Shown here: in pieces, positions 1-5,615 of the stretch
Layout: each line of letters starts with the position of its first letter
Numbering within the stretch: position 1 is the stretch's first letter
DNA from: CAVZLD01 sp964522605
Lineage (GTDB): Bacteria > Planctomycetota > Planctomycetia > Pirellulales > Pirellulaceae
Assembly (NCBI GenBank): GCA_964522605.1
Contig: CAZFWV010000424.1
Span: 1 to 5,615, forward strand
Reading direction: 5' to 3'
Length of the DNA: 5,615 nt
Position numbers and translations under genes: made by a program
The notes under the pieces: model-generated
The model's input: only the letters and a program-made list of their open reading frames with translations
Told to the model about the DNA's origin: nothing
Databases searched by the model: none

Positions 1-28
1 GGCCAAGTCTCCGAGTCAAGCCGTTCAG

Positions 29-34
29 AAGGAG
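29..34 (+). promoter_or_regulatory. Shine-Dalgarno of the trypsin-like protease gene
   Basis: AAGGAG ends 9 nt before the ATG at 44, a good match to the anti-Shine-Dalgarno with normal spacing. It decides the start, because the same frame stays open leftwards to the window edge (positions 2-43 would read AKSPSQAVQKEWKL with no stop). Confidence 0.7.
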
Positions 35-43
35 TGGAAACTG

Positions 44-1651
44 ATGGGGTTCGAAGATTTTCTGAAAGAGATTCTGGAGGGCGTTGGCCAGAGCATGCAG
101 CAGCCCGAAGCACGCGTTCCCGGACCTCGGCCGGTTCCACAGCCGCAGCCGACGGAAAAAGGCGGGGTCGCGGGCGTAATGCACGGCGTTGTGCAGGTCG
201 TTGCACTTCGCCAGGGTTTTCTCGGTGGGATGACGTCGGCTTGGACCGGTTCGGGGACGATTGTCGATCCGTCCGGAATTGTGTTGACCAACTGTCACGT
301 CGCTTCTCCCCGCGACATGGGCATGTCCGCTCCACCGGCCGATCGGCTGGCGATTGCGATCACCGAGCGATCCGACCAGCCGCCTGCGCTCAGCTACTTC
401 GCCCAAGTCGTCGCGAAGGATCCACGACTGGATCTTGCCGTGCTGCGGATCGTGGCGGACGCGCAGGGCCGACGAGTTCAGAATCTGGACCTGCCCGCGG
501 TGGAACTTGGCGACTCGGATTCTCTGCAGTTAGGGGATCGGCTCGCGATTTTTGGATACCCGGGCATTGGGGGCGAGACGGTCACCTACACTTCGGGAAA
601 TGTCTCAGGTTTCACCGGAGATCCAAGAATCCGTGCCAATCGCGCTTGGATCAAGACCGACGCAACAATTGCGGGGGGCAACAGCGGGGGAACGGCGGTC
701 AACGAAGAGGGGCAATTGGTCGGAATCCCCACCCAGGCAGCCGCCGGCGCGGGCGTGACGCCAGTCGATGCGCGGCCTGTTCTGGATACCAACCGTGACG
801 GGCGAATTGATGAACGCGACACGCCGATGGCTGTGGGTGGTTTTATCAACGGCCTACGTCCCGTCAATTTGGCCTATCCGCTCTTGGAGCAGGCGGGTAT
901 GCGGATCGAAGTGGAGCGACCGGGCACGGTCAAACGACACAAGTCCGTGCTTCCATCCGCCAGCGGGGGTGTGCTCGACCGGATCACCGAAAAGGCAGGG
1001 TTCCATGAGTTGCTCTTCAGCACGCAGGTCACCAGCGACGGACGTCCGATCAATCCAACCGATCATGTGCCCGCAGGCATCGCAACCGTCTATGCCACGT
1101 TTGTTTACGCGGGGATGAAAAACGGAACGCCTTGGAGCGTGGTCTGGATGTCGAACGGAAAACAGATCATTGAACAGCGTGACACGTGGGACGACGGCGC
1201 CCAGGGAAGAAAAGCGGTCAAGGTCAGCAATCGCAAGGGATTGCCGGATGGGGAGTACCACTTGGTCTTGGGAATTGGGAACTCCGTGGCACTCGAAGGA
1301 AAAGTCATGGTCGGAAACCCAATCGACGAGACCGACAGCCAGGTCTCCGGGCGGTTGGTCGATGCCCGCAGCGGAGAGGCGATTGGGGATGGGATCGTGA
1401 TGGTTCTGGATCCTCATGCTTCGCTGCAGCAGTTCCTGCGGACGCAAGACCAATCGCTCGTGTTCACCTCGGCTCAGGTCGGACGCGACGGCCACTTCAC
1501 GTTTCCCAAACAATTGCCCAAAGGGCAGGCCTACAGTCTGATCGCCTTGGCACGCGGCTACCAACCGGTGGCGGTGGAAGGGGCACTGCGTGTGAGCAGC
1601 AAGGCGCCCGAACAGGCAGACATTGGCAGCATTCAACTTACACGCGTGTAA
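44..1651 (+). CDS. Trypsin-like (S1C/HtrA-type) serine protease with EF-hand-like insert and C-terminal beta domains
   Basis: Predicted serine endopeptidase of 535 aa. The triad is readable: His85 in LTNCHVA, Asp130 in DPRLDLAVLRI and Ser214 in GGNSGG, preceded by TDATIA as in HtrA/DegP-like enzymes. Residues 1-20 could form a short amphipathic helix, followed by a Pro-rich linker (about 26-36); the catalytic domain runs about 45-285. A D-x-N-x-DG-x-I-D loop (248-259) sits between the nucleophile strand and the GGFINGLRPVNLAYP segment. Residues about 320-425 look like a beta-sandwich (GTPWSVVW, LPDGEYHLVLG) and about 433-530 like a carboxypeptidase-regulatory-type domain (VSGRLVDARSGEAI, DGHFTF, ARGYQPV). 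There is no PDZ domain and no signal peptide from this start, so the location is unclear. The next gene follows after 15 nt, probably in the same operon. The protease family is confident; the substrate and the names of the C-terminal domains are inferred. Confidence 0.9.
   Translation: MGFEDFLKEILEGVGQSMQQPEARVPGPRPVPQPQPTEKGGVAGVMHGVVQVVALRQGFLGGMTSAWTGSGTIVDPSGIVLTNCHVASPRDMGMSAPPADRLAIAITERSDQPPALSYFAQVVAKDPRLDLAVLRIVADAQGRRVQNLDLPAVELGDSDSLQLGDRLAIFGYPGIGGETVTYTSGNVSGFTGDPRIRANRAWIKTDATIAGGNSGGTAVNEEGQLVGIPTQAAAGAGVTPVDARPVLDTNRDGRIDERDTPMAVGGFINGLRPVNLAYPLLEQAGMRIEVERPGTVKRHKSVLPSASGGVLDRITEKAGFHELLFSTQVTSDGRPINPTDHVPAGIATVYATFVYAGMKNGTPWSVVWMSNGKQIIEQRDTWDDGAQGRKAVKVSNRKGLPDGEYHLVLGIGNSVALEGKVMVGNPIDETDSQVSGRLVDARSGEAIGDGIVMVLDPHASLQQFLRTQDQSLVFTSAQVGRDGHFTFPKQLPKGQAYSLIALARGYQPVAVEGALRVSSKAPEQADIGSIQLTRV
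785..820 (+). other. EF-hand/dockerin-like calcium-binding loop within the protease
   Basis: Residues 248-259 read DTNRDGRIDERD. Asp or Asn stands at loop positions 1, 3, 5, 9 and 12, Gly at 6 and Ile at 8, which matches the 12-residue EF-hand loop pattern with Asp rather than Glu at the last position. It lies about 34 residues after the catalytic Ser214, before the segment expected to shape the substrate pocket. Calcium binding is inferred from the pattern only. I recall similar DxNxDGxID inserts before GGFINALRPVNLA in other bacterial proteases, so it may be a subfamily trait. Confidence 0.65.
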
Positions 1652-1655
1652 CGTG

Positions 1656-1661
1656 AGGAGG
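1656..1661 (+). promoter_or_regulatory. Shine-Dalgarno of the EGDWSIEEVE-repeat membrane protein gene
   Basis: AGGAGG lies 5 nt before the ATG at 1667, inside the 15-nt gap after the protease stop. The strong site and short gap support translation from a shared mRNA with the protease. Confidence 0.75.
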
Positions 1662-1666
1662 CGGCT

Positions 1667-2224
1667 ATGAGTTACGGGGGATCTCCATCGGACGCCGGCG
1701 GTCCGCGGCCGCGTTCTTCCGGCATTGGCTGCATGCTGCTGCTGGTGGTCGGCATCGTCTTTTTCTATATCACGACGCAGAATGCACGACGTGCAGCTTT
1801 AGAGCAACAGGGCGAACGCCCCGGACGAACCTTGCCCCCGGCACGCGTCGAGCCCATGGATCCGATCCGGCCGGGCCCGGGTGGGATGACGCGGCCGCAA
1901 CCCGGCGAGAGGCCCCTCGAAAAACAGCCGCCTCAATCGACAACCGAAGGGGATTGGTCGATCGAGGAAGTGGAAGTCCAGCCGTCGACCGAATCGGATG
2001 AAGGTGCGGTCCTGGTGATTCCGCCCGCACAGACAACCCCCGCGACACCGTCCACGCCACCGAAACGGACGGAAGAAGGGGACTGGTCGATCGAAGAAGT
2101 CGAGACCGAGACGTCACAGGACGGCCCTTCGGCGGAGAAGGAAGCGCCCAAGAAGACGGAAGAAGGGGATTGGTCGATCGAGGAAGTCGAAACCGAGTCC
2201 GAGACCGTCCCCCGGGTGCCTTAA
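1667..2224 (+). CDS. Single-pass membrane protein with Pro-rich acidic tail and three EGDWSIEEVE motifs
   Basis: I do not recognise this 185-aa protein as a named family. Residues 1-18 are polar and rich in Gly, Ser and Pro. Residues 19-37 (GIGCMLLLVVGIVFFYITT) form one strongly hydrophobic segment, followed by RRAA, then a long low-complexity tail rich in Pro, Glu, Thr and Arg with no visible globular domain. The tail contains EGDWSIEEVE exactly three times (residues 94-103, 137-146, 166-175), the last ending 10 residues before the C-terminus. This looks like a membrane tether presenting a repeated short linear motif to a partner, but membrane orientation is not clear from the flanking charges. 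It follows the protease gene by 15 nt with its own good Shine-Dalgarno, so the protease may bind, cleave or be recruited by the tail; that link is inferred from gene order. Cys22 is not a lipobox cysteine because the hydrophobic stretch lies after it. Confidence 0.85.
   Translation: MSYGGSPSDAGGPRPRSSGIGCMLLLVVGIVFFYITTQNARRAALEQQGERPGRTLPPARVEPMDPIRPGPGGMTRPQPGERPLEKQPPQSTTEGDWSIEEVEVQPSTESDEGAVLVIPPAQTTPATPSTPPKRTEEGDWSIEEVETETSQDGPSAEKEAPKKTEEGDWSIEEVETESETVPRVP
1946..2191 (+). repeat. Three in-frame copies of the EGDWSIEEVE motif
   Basis: Copies lie at 1946-1975, 2075-2104 and 2162-2191, each coding the same ten residues. Copies 2 and 3 are longer, sharing TEEGDWSIEEVETE (2069-2110 and 2156-2197), and both follow a basic KR or KK pair. 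Between copies the codons differ only at synonymous third positions: four between 1 and 2, one between 1 and 3, three between 2 and 3. Unit spacing is uneven (43 and 29 residues). Identical protein with drifting codons suggests selection on the peptide rather than a fresh DNA duplication. Confidence 0.95.
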
Positions 2225-2249
2225 CACGCGGGCTTGTGACCGAAAAGGG

Positions 2250-2341
2250 GGAGAGGAACCACGGATTCTACGGAGGAAACCGATGGGCACGGATGGATCC
2301 GTGTGCATCCTTCTGCTCCGTAAGATCCGTGGTTCCTCTTC
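2250..2341. repeat. 92-bp imperfect palindrome between convergent genes; possible bidirectional terminator or dispersed repeat
   Basis: The arms 2250-2275 and 2316-2341 pair around one axis at 2295.5. Positions 2252-2266 pair perfectly with 2325-2339 (15 bp) and 2269-2275 with 2316-2322 (7 bp), separated by one T-G and one C-A. On the same axis, CACGGAT (2288-2294) pairs with ATCCGTG (2297-2303), and 2282-2285 with 2306-2309. CACGGAT occurs twice in the left half (also 2260-2266) and ATCCGTG twice in the right. It fills most of the 145-bp gap between the + strand membrane-protein gene and the stop of sucD, so it could end both transcripts. There is no T-run on the + side and only TTTT on the - side (complement of 2243-2246), so it is not a textbook intrinsic terminator. 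The motif resembles dispersed palindromic repeats I recall from planctomycetes. Confidence 0.8.
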
Positions 2342-2369
2342 GATCCGCGGATTCGGTCATCCTTCCTGC

Positions 2370-3248
2370 TCAGCGGTGCTTCGCGATTGCGCGCTGCACG
2401 GCGGCGCCCATATCGGCGGGACTTTCCGCGACTTCGATACCGGCCGCCTGGAGCGCGGCGATCTTTTCGGCGGCGGTTCCTTTTCCGCCGGAGATGATCG
2501 CGCCGGCATGCCCCATTCGTTTTCCGGGCGGTGCCGTGCGGCCCGCGATGAATGCGGCAACCGGCTTCGTCACATGCTCCTGCACAAACGCCGCGGCTTC
2601 TTCCTCCGCCGACCCACCGATCTCGCCGATCATCAAGATCGCTTCCGTCTGCGCATCATCCTGGAACAACTGAAGCAGTTCAATGAAGGAGGTTCCGACA
2701 ATCGGGTCGCCGCCAAGACCCACACAGGTGCTTTGACCGAGTCCGGCGTTCGTCAATTGCCAGACCGCTTCATAAGTCAACGTTCCGCTGCGACTCATGA
2801 CCCCGATCGTTCCGGCCTTGTGAATGTAGCCGGGCATGATCCCAATTTTGCACTGTTCCGGCGTGATGACTCCCGGGCAGTTGGGTCCGATCAGGTGAAC
2901 GTTCGAACGTTTCGCTACATCGTACACGTGCACCATGTCCAGGGCCGGGACTCCTTCCGTCACGGCCACGATCACCTGAATTCCCGCATCAATCGCCTCC
3001 AGAATCGCGTCTGCGGTGAAAGCCGGCGGGACGAAGATCATCGTGGCATCCGCTCCCGTCTGCCGGACCGCATCACTGACGGTGTCAAAGACGGGCAAGC
3101 CCTCAACTGTCGCTCCACCTTTGCCCGGAGTGACACCACCGACCATCTTCGTTCCGTATTCCTGGCAGCCGCGTGTGTGGAAGCTGCCCACTTTACCCGT
3201 GATTCCCTGACACAGGACTCGCGTCTGTTGATTGACCAGAATGCTCAT
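2370..3248 (-). CDS. sucD: Succinyl-CoA ligase (ADP- or GDP-forming), alpha subunit
   Basis: The alpha subunit of the TCA-cycle enzyme that interconverts succinyl-CoA, phosphate and ADP/GDP with succinate, CoA and ATP/GTP; it binds CoA and carries the phosphohistidine. At 292 aa it has the normal length. The N-terminal CoA-binding Rossmann domain opens with MSILVNQQTRVLCQGITGKV, close to the E. coli start, which fixes the ATG. LIGPNCPGVI (119-128) and MSRSGTLTYE (151-160) are typical of the family. His247 in GHAGAIISGG is the phosphorylated residue, matching E. coli His246, and Glu209 lies in GEIGG. It is complete, with no missing key residue visible. It follows sucC on the same strand across a 98-nt gap, longer than the usual near-contact. 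No Shine-Dalgarno is visible; an A7 run sits 22-28 nt upstream of the start. Confidence 0.97.
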   Translation of the reverse strand: MSILVNQQTRVLCQGITGKVGSFHTRGCQEYGTKMVGGVTPGKGGATVEGLPVFDTVSDAVRQTGADATMIFVPPAFTADAILEAIDAGIQVIVAVTEGVPALDMVHVYDVAKRSNVHLIGPNCPGVITPEQCKIGIMPGYIHKAGTIGVMSRSGTLTYEAVWQLTNAGLGQSTCVGLGGDPIVGTSFIELLQLFQDDAQTEAILMIGEIGGSAEEEAAAFVQEHVTKPVAAFIAGRTAPPGKRMGHAGAIISGGKGTAAEKIAALQAAGIEVAESPADMGAAVQRAIAKHR

Positions 3249-3281
3249 CGGTTCACTATTCGGTTGAAGTTTTTTTAGGTG

Positions 3282-3311
3282 GGGACAATCCGGGGGATCG
3301 TCGATTGTTCC
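3282..3311 (-). other. Small inverted repeat in the sucC-sucD intergenic gap
   Basis: GGGACAATC (3282-3290) pairs with GATTGTTCC (3303-3311): 8 Watson-Crick pairs plus one G-T, with a 12-nt loop. It lies in the middle of the 98-nt gap. In the direction of sucCD transcription it is followed by CCACCT and then A7, not by a U-run, so it is not an intrinsic terminator. It could be an mRNA stability or processing element, or chance. Confidence 0.4.
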
Positions 3312-3346
3312 AAGCGAGAAACGGCAGCCCCTTTTTCCATGGACCG

Positions 3347-4537
3347 TTAAACAGCGGCTGCGGCGGCGACGACTTTCTGGGCGGCATCGGTCAGACCCTC
3401 GGCGGAGATCATGGCGGCACCACTGTCAGCGAGAATCTTGCGGCCTTGTTCGACTTCCGTGCCTTCCAGACGGACGACGAGCGGAACGTTGAAACCCACG
3501 GTCTTGTACGCCTCGACCAACGCGGTTGCGATCGTCGTGCAGCGCATAATTCCTCCGAAGATGTTCACGAGGACAGCGCGCACGTTTTTGTCACTCAGCA
3601 GAATGCGAAATGCTTCGGTCACCTGCTCAACATCGGCGCCGCCACCAACGTCCAGGAAGTTGGCCGGCTCTCCACCATGTAATTTAATCAGATCCATTGT
3701 GCTCATCGCCAGCCCCGCGCCGTTGACAAGACAACCGATATTTCCGTCCAGTTTGACGTAACTCAGCCCGGCCTCTGTTGCCCGGACTTCGGTCGGCTCT
3801 TCTTCGGAAAGGTCGCGTAATTGGGCGACATCGGGATGGCGGAACAGAGCGTTGTCATCAAAACTCATTTTGGCGTCGAGAGCCAGCAGTTGGCCGGCAT
3901 CGGTGACGACAAGCGGGTTGATTTCGGCCAGGCTGCAGTCGTACCGGACGAAGGCGCGACAAAGACCCCGCATGAAGCCGCGCGCCGACTTGACACTTTC
4001 ACCCGACAATTGCAGTTGCTGGCAGAGCTTTCGAACTTGATAATCGTGCAAGCCGACATGGGGATCGAAGTGTTCCTTAAAAATGCGATCCGGTGTTTCC
4101 GCCGCAACCTTTTCAATTTCGACGCCGCCCTCGCTCGAAGTCATCAACACGGGCAACGCAGCCGCTCGATCCAGCACGATACCGAGATACAATTCGCGTG
4201 CGATCGAACAGCCTTCTTCAATCAGGACCTGACGGATCGTCTGTCCATCCGGCCCGGTCTGCAGCGTAACGAGTCGATTGCCCAGCAGACGCTCGGCGAC
4301 CTGCCGTGCTTCCCCCGCACTGCGCACCAATTGCACACCGTGCTGTTCTGGGTATTCGATCAGTGTGCCTTTTCCGCGGCCGCCGGCATGAATTTGTGCC
4401 TTGACTACGGCGAACGAGCTCTGCAATTGCTCGAAGGCCGCCGCCGCTTCGTCCGGGGATCGAGCCACTTGTCCCTGCGGAACGGCCACCCCGGCCTCGC
4501 GCAGCAGTTGCTTTGCCTGGAATTCGTGTACTTTCAT
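3347..4537 (-). CDS. sucC: Succinyl-CoA ligase, beta subunit
   Basis: The nucleotide- and succinate-binding beta subunit, partner of SucD in the TCA cycle, cytoplasmic. At 396 aa it is slightly longer than E. coli SucC (388). The N-terminus MKVHEFQAKQLLREAGVAVP is the family's typical opening and fixes the start. ATP-grasp features follow: Lys46 in VVKAQIHAGGRGKG (44-57), Glu205 and Asn207 in AEINPL, and Asp221 in ALDAKMSFDD, where Asn207 and Asp221 match the metal ligands. The C-terminal ligase domain shows DGNIGCLVNGAGLAM (264-278), NFLDVGGGA (293-301) and VNIFGGIMRC (324-333). After that Cys it has TTIA where E. coli has DLIA, a small departure. The last residues are an Ala-rich helix (AAAAAV). 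Whether it uses ADP or GDP cannot be told here. Transcription probably starts at the promoter at 4645-4674. Only a weak GAG-type ribosome site precedes the ATG. Confidence 0.97.
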   Translation of the reverse strand: MKVHEFQAKQLLREAGVAVPQGQVARSPDEAAAAFEQLQSSFAVVKAQIHAGGRGKGTLIEYPEQHGVQLVRSAGEARQVAERLLGNRLVTLQTGPDGQTIRQVLIEEGCSIARELYLGIVLDRAAALPVLMTSSEGGVEIEKVAAETPDRIFKEHFDPHVGLHDYQVRKLCQQLQLSGESVKSARGFMRGLCRAFVRYDCSLAEINPLVVTDAGQLLALDAKMSFDDNALFRHPDVAQLRDLSEEEPTEVRATEAGLSYVKLDGNIGCLVNGAGLAMSTMDLIKLHGGEPANFLDVGGGADVEQVTEAFRILLSDKNVRAVLVNIFGGIMRCTTIATALVEAYKTVGFNVPLVVRLEGTEVEQGRKILADSGAAMISAEGLTDAAQKVVAAAAAV

Positions 4538-4638
4538 GGTTTCTCAGCCTGCCGCTCGCAGGTGATCCGACGACTCGAGGTACCGTCTGGTAAGAAAGCC
4601 CCGCATCGCCCCACGGGCGGTGACGACGCAGGAACAAA
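4538..4638 (-). promoter_or_regulatory. Predicted structured 5' leader of the sucCD mRNA
   Basis: About 100 nt separate the predicted transcription start from the sucC ATG. Two short perfect hairpins are visible: 4607-4619 (CGCCC/GGGCG, 3-nt loop) and 4548-4562 (CCTGC/GCAGG, 5-nt loop). The second ends 10 nt before the ATG and could restrict ribosome access. I do not recognise a known riboswitch here, and at this GC content short hairpins can arise by chance. Confidence 0.35.
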
Positions 4639-4644
4639 CCGAGG

Positions 4645-4674
4645 ATTATAGAAGTCGCACGCTGCGCGGGTCAA
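4645..4674 (-). promoter_or_regulatory. Sigma-70-type promoter upstream of sucC
   Basis: Read on the - strand, TTGACC (complement of 4669-4674, 5 of 6 to the -35 consensus) is followed by an 18-bp spacer and a perfect TATAAT (complement of 4645-4650). The predicted start is near 4638. Such AT-rich boxes stand out in this GC-rich region, and the site lies in the gap between the upstream regulator gene and sucC, pointing at sucC. It implies housekeeping transcription of sucCD independent of the upstream gene. Confidence 0.7.
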
Positions 4675-4740
4675 CCCTCGCCCGCGACGGGAGAGCCGCG
4701 CGCGTGTGCGTCCGCCTCGACCGCATCGGGGAGCGTTGGA

Positions 4741-5615
4741 TCAGGATCCACTCCGCGCGGTCGGATGATCCTCCAGCCCGAGACGCTTCATCTTCTTGTA
4801 GAGCGTCGTTCGGTTGATCCCGAGCGAATCGGCCGTCAGGTTCCGATTCCAGTTGTTGCTTTCGAGCACTTCCAGAATGATCTGGCGTTCCGGGCCCGCC
4901 AAGGCCTCCTTGAGCGTGCGACCGGCCGCAGAAGGGATCGCGGAAGCGGGAGTATTGCGGATGTTGGGTGCCAGGTCCTCTGTGCCGAGCCATTCTCGTC
5001 GCCCAAGCAGCACGGCGCGTTCGACGACGTTCTGCAATTCACGCACGTTCCCAGGCCATGCGTATTGCTGCATTGCGGCAAGAGCTTCCGGCGTGAAGCC
5101 CTGGACCTGCCGGCCCGCGTCGTGACAGACCTCCTGCAGAAAATGGTGCGCCAGCAAGGGAATGTCACTCGGGCGTTCTCGTAAGGCGGGCAGCTCGATA
5201 TTGATGACGTTGATGCGATAGTACAGATCCTGACGAAATCGGCCCTCGGCGACCGCCTGGGCCAGATCTTCGTTCGTCGCCAGAATCACGCGCGTATCGA
5301 CGGTGAAGGTCTCGGTTCCTCCTACCTGCTCGAACTGCAGATCCTGCAGAACTCGCAACAGCTTGACCTGCATGCTGGGTGAAGCCGTCGCGATTTCATC
5401 CAGAAAGATCGTGCCGCGATCCGCCTGTTTAAATTTTCCCACCTTGTTGACACTGGCTCCCGTAAACGAGCCCACTACGTGGCCGAACAGTTCGCTCTCA
5501 AGCAAAGTCTCCGGCAGAGCACCACAGGCGACTTCGACAAACGGCTTGTCGCGGCGGGCGCTGCGGCGATGAATCAGGCGGGCAATCATCGATTTGCCCG
5601 TTCCGCTTTCTCCCG
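4741..5615 (-). CDS. Sigma-54-dependent transcriptional activator (AAA+ and Fis-type HTH), N-terminus beyond the window
   Basis: C-terminal 290 residues of an enhancer-binding protein that uses ATP hydrolysis to remodel sigma-54 RNA polymerase. The right edge cuts the gene: reading continues in frame through the Walker A motif GESGTGKS (5590-5613), so the Met at 5587-5589 is internal. Counting from that Met: sigma-54 contact loop GSFTGA at 40-45 (usual form GAFTGA), Walker B GTIFLDEIA at 59-67, sensor I ILATNEDL at 102-109, the arginine-finger region GRFRQDLYYRINV at 116-128, and sensor II WPGNVREL at 178-185. A linker (about 205-223) leads to a Fis-type helix-turn-helix (about 225-272; NLTADSLGINRTTLYKKMKRLGL). 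The N-terminal sensing domain is not visible, so it may be a response regulator or another type. It ends 203 bp before the sucC start on the same strand, but sucC has its own promoter, so a regulatory link is not shown. Confidence 0.95.
   Translation of the reverse strand, partial: GESGTGKSMIARLIHRRSARRDKPFVEVACGALPETLLESELFGHVVGSFTGASVNKVGKFKQADRGTIFLDEIATASPSMQVKLLRVLQDLQFEQVGGTETFTVDTRVILATNEDLAQAVAEGRFRQDLYYRINVINIELPALRERPSDIPLLAHHFLQEVCHDAGRQVQGFTPEALAAMQQYAWPGNVRELQNVVERAVLLGRREWLGTEDLAPNIRNTPASAIPSAAGRTLKEALAGPERQIILEVLESNNWNRNLTADSLGINRTTLYKKMKRLGLEDHPTARSGS

Noticed and set aside
34..798. 254-aa open frame overlapping the protease gene in another frame
   Set aside because: Arg/Gly/Ser-rich composition typical of a shifted frame in GC-rich coding DNA, no recognisable motif, and fully covered by a protease with an intact triad.
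1715..1732. Possible lipobox (SSGIGC, Cys22) in the membrane protein
   Set aside because: In a lipoprotein the hydrophobic segment precedes the Cys; here it follows, so the protein is better read as a transmembrane anchor.
3270..3276. T7 run on the + strand as part of an intrinsic terminator
   Set aside because: No GC-rich hairpin precedes it on the + strand, and no + strand gene ends nearby; it is more relevant as an A-run upstream of sucD on the - strand.
2283..3278. 331-aa + strand open frame antisense to sucD
   Set aside because: sucD on the other strand is unmistakable; the antisense product is rich in Arg, Asp and His with no family features, so it is a codon-bias shadow.
3821..4651. 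276-aa + strand open frame antisense to sucC
   Set aside because: Mirrors sucC codons and overlaps the sucC promoter; no motif or ribosome site supports it.
4538..4740. Sigma-54 (-24/-12) promoter controlled by the neighbouring activator
   Set aside because: No TGGC-N-TTGC type element was found reading towards sucC; the only convincing promoter is sigma-70 like.
5587..5589. ATG as the start of the sigma-54 activator
   Set aside because: The frame continues upstream through GESGTGKS, the Walker A motif essential to the AAA+ domain, so this Met is internal and the gene runs off the window.

Overview
The window reads as a high-GC bacterial chromosome segment, most likely from a planctomycete. 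Three things point there: the AAA+ sigma-54 activator has a GSFTGA loop and a wording I associate with planctomycete homologues; the trypsin-like protease carries an EF-hand-like insert and beta-sandwich/regulatory-like domains; and an imperfect palindrome built on CACGGAT/ATCCGTG resembles dispersed repeats I remember from that phylum. This assignment is an inference from memory, not a search result.

Layout. On the + strand, positions 44-2224 hold two tightly spaced genes. The first is a trypsin-like (S1C-type) serine protease of 535 aa with His85/Asp130/Ser214, a 12-residue calcium-loop-like insert and two C-terminal beta-rich domains. Fifteen bases later comes a 185-aa single-pass membrane protein whose Pro-rich acidic tail repeats EGDWSIEEVE exactly three times. 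Both have clear Shine-Dalgarno sequences and are probably one transcript. Positions 2225-2369 separate this pair from convergent genes and contain a 92-bp palindrome centred at 2295.5.

On the - strand, sucC (4537-3347) and sucD (3248-2370) encode both subunits of succinyl-CoA ligase, the TCA-cycle enzyme that makes ATP or GTP from succinyl-CoA. They are separated by an unusually long 98-nt gap. A near-consensus sigma-70 type promoter (TTGACC, 18 bp, TATAAT) lies about 100 nt upstream of sucC, giving a leader with two small hairpins. Upstream of that, also on the - strand, is the C-terminal 290 residues of a sigma-54-dependent activator (AAA+ plus Fis-type helix-turn-helix). The right window edge cuts it just ahead of its Walker A motif.

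How they relate. SucC and SucD form one enzyme. The protease and the membrane protein look like a functional pair, but what they act on is not visible. The sigma-54 activator is next to sucC, yet the sucC promoter looks sigma-70 dependent, so direct regulation is not supported. The least explained item is the protease/EGDWSIEEVE-tail pair.
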